Assembly (NCBI GenBank): GCA_963809205.1
Contig: CAWEIS010000004.1
Location: forward strand, 186,001 to 250,000
Source: DATLLN01 sp963809205
Lineage (GTDB): Bacteria > Actinomycetota > Thermoleophilia > Gaiellales > JAICJC01
Direction: 5' to 3'
DNA length: 64,000 nucleotides
The position numbers and the translations under genes were made by a program. The notes under the pieces are model-generated. The model ran no database searches. It saw nothing but the letters and a program-made list of their open reading frames with translations, and was not told where the DNA came from. Of the stretch, positions 43,230 through 53,765 are shown in pieces. The stretch's first letter is position 1. Each line of letters starts with the position of its first letter.

Positions 43230-44177
43230 CTATGCGGAGGCCTCGGCCTTCTCCTCCGGCTTCGCCGGCTCCACCCGTCGCCACACCGCGCGGCCGACGA
43301 GGAACGCGATCCCCGCAAGGATCGCCAGCGGCAGCACCAGGCCGGCGCCGGCGATCACCGTCGTCACCACGTCCAGCGAGTAGCTGCCCGCGTCCCGGAA
43401 CGCCTGGCCGATCGCGTTCGGCTCGGAGGGCGCCGCGGGAGCCGCGCCGGTCTGGGCCAGCGTCAGCGTGATCGTCGACATCGCCGCCTGGTCGCGCAGG
43501 TAGCGCGCGCGGCCCTCGAGCTGCTCGATCGCGCCCTGGACGTCGGAGAGCTGGCCCTCGACGCGGATCGTGTCCGTGACCGTCGTCGCCTGGTCCATCA
43601 GCCGCAGCAGCACCTTCTCCTGTGCCTGCAGGTTCGTCAGCCGGGCGGTGAGGTCGATGTACTCGGGGGTCACGTCCTGGCCGTTGACCGACCGGCTGGT
43701 CACCTTGCCGTTCCCCAGGTGCTCGACGTCGTCGACCACACCGGCGAACCGGTCGGCGGGCACGCGCAGCACGATGTGGCCGGTGCGGTGCTTGTCGCCG
43801 GCGATCTCGCTGGATACGACGTAGCCGCCGGCGTTCGCGGCGAGCGTGTTGGCCTCGCCGACGATGCCGCCGAACGCGTCGTGGGAGATCTGCAGCGTCA
43901 GTGTCCCGGTCTTGACGATCAGCGTGGGAAATGGGTTGCCGGCCGGTTGGTGCTCCGCCGTCTTCACCGCCTGGGAGCCGGTCGCCGCCCCGAACGCCAG
44001 GCTGGTGCCGTCGCCAGACGGCTGTGCGGCCGCCGGCACCTTCGCCGTGCTGTCGGCCACGCTACCGCCGCTACCGCCCGTCGACGAGCTCGATGCCTCC
44101 CCGGAGCATCCTGCCACCGCGCAGGCCACCACCAGGGCCGCGGCCATCCCCGCCATCCATGTCCCTCGAGCGCGCAT
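43230..44177 (-). CDS. DUF4349 lipoprotein
   Basis: 315 residues. Lipoprotein signal with AVAGCSGEASSSS; a DUF4349 domain with LTLQISHDAFGGIVGEANTL, GGYVVSSEIAG, VLRVPADRFAGVVDDVEHLG and VTSRSVNGQDVTPEYIDLTA; a coiled-coil stretch RLTNLQAQEKVLLRLMDQAT; one C-terminal membrane helix (VVTTVIAGAGLVLPLAILAG). So it is probably anchored at both ends, by lipid and by helix. Function unknown. Confidence 0.88.
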   Translation of the reverse strand: MRARGTWMAGMAAALVVACAVAGCSGEASSSSTGGSGGSVADSTAKVPAAAQPSGDGTSLAFGAATGSQAVKTAEHQPAGNPFPTLIVKTGTLTLQISHDAFGGIVGEANTLAANAGGYVVSSEIAGDKHRTGHIVLRVPADRFAGVVDDVEHLGNGKVTSRSVNGQDVTPEYIDLTARLTNLQAQEKVLLRLMDQATTVTDTIRVEGQLSDVQGAIEQLEGRARYLRDQAAMSTITLTLAQTGAAPAAPSEPNAIGQAFRDAGSYSLDVVTTVIAGAGLVLPLAILAGIAFLVGRAVWRRVEPAKPEEKAEASA

Positions 44178-44264
44178 TGCCTCCTCCGATCATGGGTTCG
44201 CAGAAGGTCGGACGGCCCGCTCGTGGAAACGGTTCCCGTGTTACCGAACTCGCCGATCGGAGCG

Positions 44265-44270
44265 TAGACT
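44265..44270 (+). promoter_or_regulatory. -10 box of a leaderless promoter for the FtsH-like operon
   Basis: TAGACT ends six bases before ATG 44277; identical box and spacing to the ccr promoter. Confidence 0.6.
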
Positions 44271-44276
44271 TCGCCC

Positions 44277-46682
<2,406 letters not shown>

Positions 46683-46686
46683 CGCG

Positions 46687-47520
46687 ATGATCGAGCCGAA
46701 GCCCTACAACCGCCGGTTCACCCTCGTCTACTTCGCGCTGGCCGCCGTCGTCGGCGCTGCGGTCGCGATCTTCGTGGGCATCTCGCTGACGAACTCCAGA
46801 TCGTCCTCGAGCTCGGGCAGCCTCTCCGGGGCGCCGGCGATCAGCGGCTGGTCGGCCTGGCGGCCGTCGAGCAGCGGCCTGCCGGCGATCCAGGAGATCG
46901 CCAACTACGTCAGCGCCAAGTACCGGCGCACCGCGAAGGACCAGCTGGTGGTCGTCCAGGGCAACCTGCCGTACGTGGCCGAGCAGCTGGGCGCGACCGG
47001 CACGCCGTCCGTGACCAAGGCGCCGATCAGCTCGATCGCGGTACCGGTGCTCCAGAACGGCCAGCTGGCCTACGCCGTCGACAACCGCACGGCGATCGAG
47101 TACCAGATGTGCGGCACCGGGCCGGGCTGCACGATCCCCGGCACCGCCAGCAACGACCGCGGCCTGCTGCTGCAGCGTGAGGCGCTCGAGCTGGCGCTCT
47201 ACACCTTCCAGTACGTGCCGGTGGACGTCGTCGTGGCGCTGTACCCGCCCGCGCCCGGCGAGCCGCCGAAGTACGCCCTGTACTTCACCCGGGCGGACTT
47301 CGAGAAGCAGCTGTCCGAGCCGTTGGCGGACACGCTGGCGAACAGGCCGGCCCTGCTGCCCGGCGGGATGCCGGCGACCGACGTGAAGTCGGTGCGCGCG
47401 CTCGTCCAGCCGCGGGTGTTCGGCTACCGCTACTCGCTGCAGCTGGACGGCACAGCCCAGATCGTCCTCACGCAGCCGGGCACGACCGAGGCGACGATCG
47501 CGCCCACCGCCGGCGGGTGA
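46687..47520 (+). CDS. One-pass membrane protein with extracytoplasmic domain, partner of the FtsH-like protease
   Basis: 277 residues. A short cytoplasmic tail, one membrane helix (FTLVYFALAAVVGAAVAIFV), a serine linker (SSSSSGSL-like) and an outer domain with YAVDNRTAIEYQMCGTGPGC (two close cysteines) and LELALYTFQYVPVDVVVALY. No family recognised. Begins five bases after the AAA+ protease and overlaps the next gene (GTGA), so likely a substrate, adaptor or regulator of the protease; that is inference from position. Confidence 0.6.
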   Translation: MIEPKPYNRRFTLVYFALAAVVGAAVAIFVGISLTNSRSSSSSGSLSGAPAISGWSAWRPSSSGLPAIQEIANYVSAKYRRTAKDQLVVVQGNLPYVAEQLGATGTPSVTKAPISSIAVPVLQNGQLAYAVDNRTAIEYQMCGTGPGCTIPGTASNDRGLLLQREALELALYTFQYVPVDVVVALYPPAPGEPPKYALYFTRADFEKQLSEPLADTLANRPALLPGGMPATDVKSVRALVQPRVFGYRYSLQLDGTAQIVLTQPGTTEATIAPTAGG

Positions 47521-47864
47521 GGACAGGGGCGGAGCGGCGTAACGCGCTGCGCCGCGCCAAGGCCAGGCTGGACACGCTGCAGCTGTACCCACGGCCGGTG
47601 CGGATCGGCCACGTCCGCGTCGTGATCGCCCCCTGGGCCTTCCGCTGGGTGCCGCCGCTGCGCCGGTTCGACGGCTACGCCACGCACCTGGTGATCCTGA
47701 TGCGCCGGTCCGACCCCGACGACGACCTGCTGACGCACGAGCTCTGCCACGTCTGGCAGATGCAGCATCACCCGATCAGGATGCCGCTGTCATATGTGCT
47801 GACCGGCTACGCCCGGAACCGGTACGAAGCGGAAGCGCGCCGTGCCGTCGACCTGACTCGATGA
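47517..47864 (+). CDS. Minimal HExxH-type metalloprotease-like protein
   Basis: 115 residues. HELCH (74-78) is a zinc-metalloprotease motif, and NRYEAEARRA places a glutamate (E104) 26 residues after the second His, as in gluzincins. No signal peptide or membrane helix. Similar small domains appear as DUF4157-like or cytoplasmic proteins of unknown role. GTG 47517 overlaps the upstream stop; its end overlaps the convergent methylase gene by 89 bases. Confidence 0.6.
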   Translation: MRTGAERRNALRRAKARLDTLQLYPRPVRIGHVRVVIAPWAFRWVPPLRRFDGYATHLVILMRRSDPDDDLLTHELCHVWQMQHHPIRMPLSYVLTGYARNRYEAEARRAVDLTR

Positions 47865-48918
47865 CGGCGTCGACGCCGGCCCGCGTCGGCCCGCAGACGA
47901 ACAGCACCTCGGTGTTGCGCAGGTGGGAAACGGTACCGACGCGCTCGCCCTGTGGGTTGTGGATGCCGATGGTCGCGCCGACGTAGCGGCGCGAGCCGAT
48001 CGCGACGGCGCCGACCCGGCCCCGTTCGGCCAGCAGCCGGCCGACCTCCTCGAGGTCGTGAAAGCTCTCGTCGGAGAACGAGAGCAGGATCCACGTCGAC
48101 GCGGTACGCGCGATCAGATCGGCCAGCGCGCCACCGGCCGCCCGACGGGAGTTGTAGGCGGACTTGGTCGTGCGGCAGTCGACGCGCTTGCAGGCGACGC
48201 CGTAGTGGTCGGGGGCATCCCCCCGGTGCAGGGTCTCCCAGACGTGGTAGTTCGCGAAGTAGGAGTGCTGGTTGTACGGCGGGTCGAGGTACGCGACGTC
48301 GATGCCGTCGAGCTCGCCCGCCAGCTGGTTGGCGTCGCGCCGCACCGCGGTGCCCGGCGGTCCGGCCACCTGAGCCGGCTCGCGCAGCTCGAGCGGCTGC
48401 AGCGCCCGGGGCGCCCATCGCTTGAGGTAGGCCATCTGGACGCCGACCGTCGAGTCAACGCGGTCGGCCGCCTCGATCAGGCTCGTCAGAAGCAGCCCGC
48501 GTTCCGACCGGTCGAGGTCGAGCTGGTCGACGGCGGCCCTCGCGCCGTCGACCCGCATCCCGTTGTCGGGGTGGACATAGCGGGCGGCCTCGCAGAACGT
48601 GCGGGTGAAGTACCCCCGGCGCGGAGGCGCGGCGCGCAGGACAGCGAGCAGCTCCGCCAGCCGCCGGCGATCGCTCTCCTCCAGGTAGGCGATGCCGAAG
48701 TCCTCGCTGTAGGCGGCGGTGTCGCTGGAGAGCACGGTGATACCGCGCCGCCGCAGCTCCTGGCCGATGCGGGTCGTGCCGGCGAACAGGTCGGCGGCGC
48801 TGCGCGCCTGCAACGCCTGCGCGGCGTCGCCGATCATCGGCGCCAGCAGCCGCTTCGAGCCCAGGTACTTGATCACGGAGGGGACGGTACGGGCGGCTGC
48901 GGACGGCGGTGTAACCAT
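47776..48918 (-). CDS. D12-class N6-adenine DNA methyltransferase (orphan)
   Basis: SAM-dependent adenine methylase of about 380 residues (366 if the GTG at 48876 is used). Motif X VIKYLGSKRLLAPMI, motif I DLFAGTTRIGQELRRRG and motif IV DPPY in VAYLDPPYNQHSYFANYHV. These are the Dam/D12 features; the target sequence is unknown. No restriction gene is near, so it is an orphan or phage-like methylase. The ATG at 48918 precedes the conserved part by 14 codons. Confidence 0.85.
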   Translation of the reverse strand: MVTPPSAAARTVPSVIKYLGSKRLLAPMIGDAAQALQARSAADLFAGTTRIGQELRRRGITVLSSDTAAYSEDFGIAYLEESDRRRLAELLAVLRAAPPRRGYFTRTFCEAARYVHPDNGMRVDGARAAVDQLDLDRSERGLLLTSLIEAADRVDSTVGVQMAYLKRWAPRALQPLELREPAQVAGPPGTAVRRDANQLAGELDGIDVAYLDPPYNQHSYFANYHVWETLHRGDAPDHYGVACKRVDCRTTKSAYNSRRAAGGALADLIARTASTWILLSFSDESFHDLEEVGRLLAERGRVGAVAIGSRRYVGATIGIHNPQGERVGTVSHLRNTEVLFVCGPTRAGVDAVIESGRRHGALPLRTGSGRSRSAHMTAAS

Positions 48919-48979
48919 TTCGCGACCCGTGCGTGGTGAAGGGTGAAGGACATCATCCACGACGAGAGGTGAACACACC

Positions 48980-49384
48980 ATGAAGCTCCGAAATCCCCTA
49001 ATTGCCGTCGCCCTCGGCACCGCGCTGGCGGCCGGCGGCGGCGCCGCGGCCATGGCAGCGAACGGCGCCGACGACACCGCCGGGACGACCGGCGCCACCA
49101 GCACCACGGCGGCGGCCTCGACCGACCGCCACCGCGAGGCCGAGCCCGAGCGGCACGGCGCCACCGAGGTTCGCCACCACGAGGCCGAGCCCGGCGACGA
49201 CCACGGCCGCAACCGCGGCGGCGACGACGGCCGCAACCATGCCGAGGACGGGCCGCATCATCACCGTGGCGGACATCACCACGGCGAGGCTGAGCCGGGC
49301 GACGATCACGGCGGGAACTCCGGCCCCGGCGGCGGCAACTCTGGCCCCGGCGGTGGTGACGACGGCCACGGTTCCGATGGTTGA
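48980..49384 (+). CDS. Secreted His/Asp/Glu/Gly-rich protein
   Basis: 134 residues. Signal peptide MKLRNPLIAVALGTALAAGG, cleavage near AMA-AN. The mature chain is low-complexity: histidine clusters (HHHRGGHHHGEAEP), repeated EAEPGDDHG, and GNSGPGGG twice at the end. The His/Asp/Glu content suggests metal binding or a disordered wall protein; not proven. GAGAGGTGA lies ten bases before the ATG. Its stop overlaps the sigma-factor gene, and the NSGPGGG repeat recurs in that protein's tail. Confidence 0.7.
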   Translation: MKLRNPLIAVALGTALAAGGGAAAMAANGADDTAGTTGATSTTAAASTDRHREAEPERHGATEVRHHEAEPGDDHGRNRGGDDGRNHAEDGPHHHRGGHHHGEAEPGDDHGGNSGPGGGNSGPGGGDDGHGSDG

Positions 49385-50634
49385 GGGTGGCGCGGGCTGA
49401 GTCTCACGTCAATACTGCCGCTGTGGGGATCACCGCCGTCACGCCCGGCACGTCGAGCGACCTCGACGGGCTCTACCGCGAGCTCCAGCCCGAGCTGGTG
49501 CGCTATGCGGAGGGCATGCTCGGCAACCGGGCGGACGCCGAAGAGGCCGTCCAGGACGCGTTCCTGGCCGCGACCCGGGTCAGCGCCAACGGCGCTCCCG
49601 GGTTCGCGGAGGCCCGCCCCTGGCTGTACCGAGTCACGCGAAATGCATCGATCGACCGCATCCGCCGCCGCAAGCTGTCCGTGGCAATCGAGGACGTTGC
49701 CGAAACGCAGCCGTCCGAGGACGTCTCCCTGCAGCACGCCGCGGAGCTGTCCGTCGACCTCGAGGTGCTTCGCATCGGCCTCGACCGGCTCGGCGAGCAG
49801 CAGCGGTCTGCCCTCGTCCTGCGCGAGCTCTCGGGTCTCGCCTACGCGGACATCGCCGAGGTGCTTGGTGTGAGCGAGTCCAACGTCAAGGTGCTGATCT
49901 TCCGCGCCCGCAAGAGCCTCCAGGCGCTGGCGGACGCCGCCGACCTGGATTGCGACGACGCGCAGCTTGCGCTGTCCGCCCGCCACGACGGCGAGTGCGG
50001 CCGGGGCGAGGGTGCGCGTGCGCGCCTCCACGCGGCGACCTGCCGCAGCTGCCGCCGGTTCGAACGGGCGATCAGCACGCAGGCCACCGGGCTGGCCGCC
50101 CTGTTCCCGCTGGCCGCCGTCGGCCTCAAGACCGGCGGCACGTTGGGCGGCCTGTTCGGCGCGAAGGCCGCGGCGGTCGCGGCCGCCACCGTCGCGCTTG
50201 TGGGCGGCGGGGGCGCGGCCGTCTACGAGGCTGTGCACGCCCAGCACGGAGCGCCGCCTCATCCGGCGACGCCTCAGCACTCTGCGCCGGCGGCGCCGGG
50301 CATCGCGCCGATCTCGCGGCCGGAGCACGCGGACGACCACCCGGGTCGCGCCGGCGACGACCGCGGGGGCAACTCCGGTCCCGGCGGCGGAGGCGAGCCC
50401 GAGGCGCGCGGCCGACAGGCGGAGGGCGAAGGACCGCGCGGCTTTGACAGCGCGCACGACCTGGCCGAGTCCGGGTCGGGCAAGACGACCTCCGTGTCCG
50501 GCTCCGGATCGTCCACCACGACCGATGGCTCAGGCGGCGGCAGCTCCGGGAGCGGCTCGGGCAGCTCCGGCGGTTCGGGGAGCTCGGGCGGGTCCGGCGG
50601 CTCGAAGCACGGCGGCGGATCCGACGACGGCTAG
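49381..50634 (+). CDS. ECF sigma factor fused to a zinc-binding anti-sigma-like segment and membrane helix
   Basis: 417 residues if TTG 49381 is used (GTG 49387 is close by). Sigma region 2 at about 28-95 (LYRELQPELVRYAEGMLG, PWLYRVTRNASIDRIRRRK), region 4 at about 135-185 (LVLRELSGLAYADIAEVLGV). Then HAATCRSC (H217-x3-C221-x2-C224), the zinc motif of ZAS anti-sigma factors, one helix at about 261-284 (KAAAVAAATVALVGGGGAAV), and a 130-residue Gly/Ser tail outside. Fused sigma/anti-sigma/TM proteins are known in actinobacterial ECF groups; here sensing may be by the tail. It overlaps the secreted His-rich gene, a likely target or ligand. Confidence 0.82.
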   Translation: MRVARAESHVNTAAVGITAVTPGTSSDLDGLYRELQPELVRYAEGMLGNRADAEEAVQDAFLAATRVSANGAPGFAEARPWLYRVTRNASIDRIRRRKLSVAIEDVAETQPSEDVSLQHAAELSVDLEVLRIGLDRLGEQQRSALVLRELSGLAYADIAEVLGVSESNVKVLIFRARKSLQALADAADLDCDDAQLALSARHDGECGRGEGARARLHAATCRSCRRFERAISTQATGLAALFPLAAVGLKTGGTLGGLFGAKAAAVAAATVALVGGGGAAVYEAVHAQHGAPPHPATPQHSAPAAPGIAPISRPEHADDHPGRAGDDRGGNSGPGGGGEPEARGRQAEGEGPRGFDSAHDLAESGSGKTTSVSGSGSSTTTDGSGGGSSGSGSGSSGGSGSSGGSGGSKHGGGSDDG

Positions 50635-50637
50635 CCC

Positions 50638-51414
50638 CTAGGGCGCCGGCGTCGTCGTGCCGGACTGCGACTGCGACGCCTTGGCCAGCGGCTCCAGCTG
50701 CTTGACCAGCTTCTGCAGCTGGGCCTTGTCCGGCGCGTCGGGCTCGAGCTTGAGGATCTTCTTGACCGCCGCCACAGCGGTGGGGTAGTCCTGCGCGTTC
50801 AGGGCGTCCTGCGCCATCGCGCGCCAGTAGGTCGAGTTCGTCGGGTCGAGCTTGAGCACGCGCTTCCACATCGCGATCGCCTGTGACAGCGCCGTCGCCA
50901 CCTGGGTCTGGTACCCCTGCACCTGCTGCTGCAGCGGCGTCGTCAGGTTGGTGATGATCGGCGAGGGGAGCGACGACGAGAACTTCAGCGTGTTGATGCC
51001 GCCGGCCGTCGTTGTGCCCTGCAGGTCCTGCAGCTGCTGCTGGTAGACCGAGCCCTTCTGCGCCGTGTCCTGAGCCGACTGCTCGTAGAGGGCGGCCGCG
51101 GAGAGCAGCGCGTCCTGGGCGTTGGGCTTCAGCTGCAGGTACTGCTGGTAGGCGCCCAGCGCCGGCTCGGTCTGACCGTCCGCCTGGTAGGCCTGGGCGA
51201 GGGCCAGCCATGCGGCCGCGTTCTGCGGGTTGCTGCGCACCTTGTCGTTGAGGTCGTTGATGCTGGACGAGCTGCTGCTCGAGTTCAGGAAGTCGAGCGG
51301 GTTGAGGCCGCCGGCACCGGAGCCGACGCCCAGGAACACGAAGCCGATCCCGAAGATCAGGGCGAGGAAGATGAAGACGGGCTTCTGGGTGCGGCGGATC
51401 TTTTCGAACAGCAT
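50638..51414 (-). CDS. Membrane-anchored TPR-repeat protein
   Basis: 258 residues. N-terminal helix PVFIFLALIFGIGFVFLGVG, a Ser-rich linker, then TPR-like repeats (NAAAWLALAQAYQADGQTEP, ALGAYQQYLQLKPNAQDAL, TYWRAMAQDALNAQDYPTAV). Probably a scaffold for a membrane complex; the client is unknown. Twelve bases downstream of the amidohydrolase gene, same strand. Confidence 0.75.
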   Translation of the reverse strand: MLFEKIRRTQKPVFIFLALIFGIGFVFLGVGSGAGGLNPLDFLNSSSSSSSINDLNDKVRSNPQNAAAWLALAQAYQADGQTEPALGAYQQYLQLKPNAQDALLSAAALYEQSAQDTAQKGSVYQQQLQDLQGTTTAGGINTLKFSSSLPSPIITNLTTPLQQQVQGYQTQVATALSQAIAMWKRVLKLDPTNSTYWRAMAQDALNAQDYPTAVAAVKKILKLEPDAPDKAQLQKLVKQLEPLAKASQSQSGTTTPAP

Positions 51415-51425
51415 GGTTGTGTCAG

Positions 51426-52619
51426 TCAGGCATCGATCATGCGAGCGCGGACGCTGCTCGCCAGGGTCGTATCGGCGGCGACGCCTCCGGCCCTGAAGCG
51501 TATCCGGCCGGCGACCATGGCGAGCGCAACCCGGTCCGGCGCGCCGCCGTAAACGACGGCCGCTTCGGGATCGTCCCACGGCAGGAATGGCGATCCGTTG
51601 AGGTCGACGACGATCAGATCCGCCGGGGCCCGCGGCCGCAGCGTCCCCAGGCCGTCGGGCAGGCCGAGCGCCGCGGCACCTTCGCAGGTGGCCATCCGCA
51701 GCACGTCGCCCGCGGTCAGCACGTCGGGCCTGGCCGCGCCGGCCCGGGCCAGCAGGATTGCGGCCCGCATCTCGTCCCACATGTCGAGCGTCAGCGCGGA
51801 GGCGGGCGAGTCGGTTCCCAGCGCGACCCGCACGCCGGCCTCGCGCAGCGCCGGGACGGGTGCGATGCCGCAGCCCAGCAGGGCGTTCGACCGTGGGCAG
51901 TGCACCACCGGCACGCCCAGCTCGGCGAACAGTGCGATGTCGCCGGCGTCCGCCTTGACGGCGTGGATCACGGCAGTGTCCGGGCCCAGGACGTCGCGGA
52001 AGTACGCGGCCGGACGCTCGTCCAGGTTGCCCTCCAGCAGGTGGGTCGCGACCGGCATCCCCCGCTCGCGGGCCAGCCCGATCCAGCGTCGGTAATCGTC
52101 GAGGTCGACGGTGTACGGGGCGTGAGGCGAGATCCCGGCCGTGATCAGGGAGCGCGGCTCGAGCTCGTCCAGCCGCCGCTCGAGCGGCACGTCGAACACG
52201 TCGTGCCGCGAGAACGCCTCCAGATAGACGATCGCGCGCATCCCTTTCTCGGCGGCCGCATCGGCCACGGTGCCCGCGTAGCAGCAGTCGGCGATCGTGG
52301 TCACGCCGCCCGCCAGGCTCTCGGCGACGCCGGCCCGGGCCTGCGCCAGGTAGTCGTCGCGGCCGAGCCCATCGCGGCGGCGGATGTGGTCGGCGATCCA
52401 GCCGTCGAACGGCCGCCCGTCGCCGAACCCCGACATGCCGGCGTACTCCAGGTGGCTGTGCGCGTTGACCAGGCCGGGCAGGATGGCGCAGCCGTCGAAC
52501 CGCTGGTCGGGCTCCAGGTCGGCGCTCACCTCGGCGACCTCGGCGCCCTCGACGCGCACGGCGCCGCCTGCGATCGGCGCGCCGTCGACCGGCAGCACCC
52601 AGTCAGCGCCGAGGATCAT
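51426..52619 (-). CDS. Amidohydrolase, SAH/MTA- or aminofutalosine-deaminase-like
   Basis: 397-residue metal-dependent hydrolase. HSH in LPGLVNAHSHLEYAG, then GISPHAPYTVDLDD, ATHLLEGNLDER, VVHCPRSNALLGCGIAPVPA and ALGTDSPASALTLDM (catalytic Asp) match the MtaD/SAH deaminase branch, which also contains aminofutalosine deaminases of the menaquinone route. Substrate choice cannot be made from sequence. Stop lies 12 bases before the TPR gene's start; its start overlaps the tatC stop (52619). Confidence 0.8.
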   Translation of the reverse strand: MILGADWVLPVDGAPIAGGAVRVEGAEVAEVSADLEPDQRFDGCAILPGLVNAHSHLEYAGMSGFGDGRPFDGWIADHIRRRDGLGRDDYLAQARAGVAESLAGGVTTIADCCYAGTVADAAAEKGMRAIVYLEAFSRHDVFDVPLERRLDELEPRSLITAGISPHAPYTVDLDDYRRWIGLARERGMPVATHLLEGNLDERPAAYFRDVLGPDTAVIHAVKADAGDIALFAELGVPVVHCPRSNALLGCGIAPVPALREAGVRVALGTDSPASALTLDMWDEMRAAILLARAGAARPDVLTAGDVLRMATCEGAAALGLPDGLGTLRPRAPADLIVVDLNGSPFLPWDDPEAAVVYGGAPDRVALAMVAGRIRFRAGGVAADTTLASSVRARMIDA

Positions 52620-53392
52620 CAGCCGGGCGTCGGCTCAGACTGCGGCGGCGACGCGGGCTTGGGCTCGACCAGCTTGACCAGGAAGTACGACAGGCCGTAG
52701 AGGACGAGCAGTGGGATGAACTCGACGATGTAGGAGATCGGGTCGACGCCGGGCAGCAGCATGGCGAGCACGGCCAGCCCGACGATCGAGATGCGCCAGT
52801 GCCGCTTCATCATGGCCGAGCTGACGATGCCCAGCCGGCCCAGCGTCATCATCACCATCGGCATCTCGAACACGATGCCCATCGCCAGCAGCGTCAGCAG
52901 GACGAACTGGATGTACTCCTTGGCGCGCAGCTGGACGTTGAACTGATCCTGGTTGAAGTTGATCAGGAAGTCGAACGCCGGCGGCACGACGAGATACCAG
53001 GCGAAGACCACCCCGAGCAGGAACAGAATCGGCACCGACCACACCATCGGCTTGATGTGCTTGTGGTGCTCCTCCGGGAACGCCGGCAGGATGAAGGCGT
53101 AGATCTGGTAGGTCAGCACCGGCAGCGTGATGATCAGCGCCCCGTAGATCGCGATCGAGATCGACGTCATGATCTGGTCGAGGGGGCTGAGCACCAGGAA
53201 CCCCTCCCAGTGCGGGATCTGGTCGCGGATCGGCTGGCTCAGGAAATGCAGGATCTCGCCCGACTTCCAGAACAACACGCTCATGGCGACGGCAAGCACG
53301 GCCAGCACGATGATGATGCGGCTGCGAAGCTCGTCGAGATGATCGACCAGGTCGATCTGCTCTTCCGGCGTCACCCGGCGGGGGACTCTCAC
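52619..53392 (-). CDS. tatC: Twin-arginine translocase subunit TatC
   Basis: 257 residues, six membrane helices. Family motifs: QIDLVDHLDELRSRIIIVL (N-terminal HLxELR-type motif), PLDQIMTSISIAIYGALIIT, YQIYAFILPAFPEEHHKH and FEMPMVMMTLGRLGIVS. With TatA (11 bp upstream) it forms the folded-protein export system; TatB is not seen nearby. Confidence 0.95.
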   Translation of the reverse strand: MRVPRRVTPEEQIDLVDHLDELRSRIIIVLAVLAVAMSVLFWKSGEILHFLSQPIRDQIPHWEGFLVLSPLDQIMTSISIAIYGALIITLPVLTYQIYAFILPAFPEEHHKHIKPMVWSVPILFLLGVVFAWYLVVPPAFDFLINFNQDQFNVQLRAKEYIQFVLLTLLAMGIVFEMPMVMMTLGRLGIVSSAMMKRHWRISIVGLAVLAMLLPGVDPISYIVEFIPLLVLYGLSYFLVKLVEPKPASPPQSEPTPG

Positions 53393-53402
53393 GGTGTGTC
53401 CC

Positions 53403-53651
53403 CTACTGGTCGGCGGAGCGCGAGGTCGCCTGCTCGGCGGGAGGCGGCGTGTACGCAGTCTGCGCGGGCGGATCGATCGACGCGGCCGGTGGTTGCGGCG
53501 GCGGCTCGGTGTCGTTCCCGGTGACGGAGTCCTTGAACTCGCGGATGCCCTTGCCCAGCGAGCGTCCGACCTCGGGAAGCCGCTTGGGGCCGAGGATCAC
53601 CAGTGCGATGATCAGGACGATGATGAGCTGGATCGGAGAGACGTCAGGCAT
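53403..53651 (-). CDS. tatA: Twin-arginine translocase subunit TatA
   Basis: 82 residues: one N-terminal helix IQLIIVLIIALVILGPKRLP with the FGP/GPK-type hinge, the amphipathic helix EVGRSLGKGIREFKDSV, then a proline-rich tail. ATG 53651. Divergent from sufC. Confidence 0.93.
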   Translation of the reverse strand: MPDVSPIQLIIVLIIALVILGPKRLPEVGRSLGKGIREFKDSVTGNDTEPPPQPPAASIDPPAQTAYTPPPAEQATSRSADQ

Positions 53652-53676
53652 GGCTCCCAGCGTAGCAGAGAGTGGA

Positions 53677-53703
53677 TTGGGATTCCCCGTGAGGGGCTAC
53701 ACT
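53677..53703 (+). promoter_or_regulatory. Likely promoter of the suf operon
   Basis: TTGGGA (53677-53682) and TACACT (53698-53703) with a 15-base spacer that holds the inverted pair CCCC/GGGG (a small hairpin or operator-like element). Located in the divergent tatA/sufC gap; about 60 bases of leader before sufC. No regulator site is proven. Confidence 0.45.
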
Positions 53704-53765
53704 GGGGGTGTTCGTCGGACGTTTCTGTCCGGTTCATGAATCCCTTCGAGAGGAATCGTCTCCAT

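Noticed and set aside
49264..50630. Gly/Ser/Asp-rich tandem repeats as a CRISPR array or tandem repeat element
   Set aside because: Repeats are codon-level low complexity inside genes, without equal spacers; no CRISPR array is present anywhere in the window.
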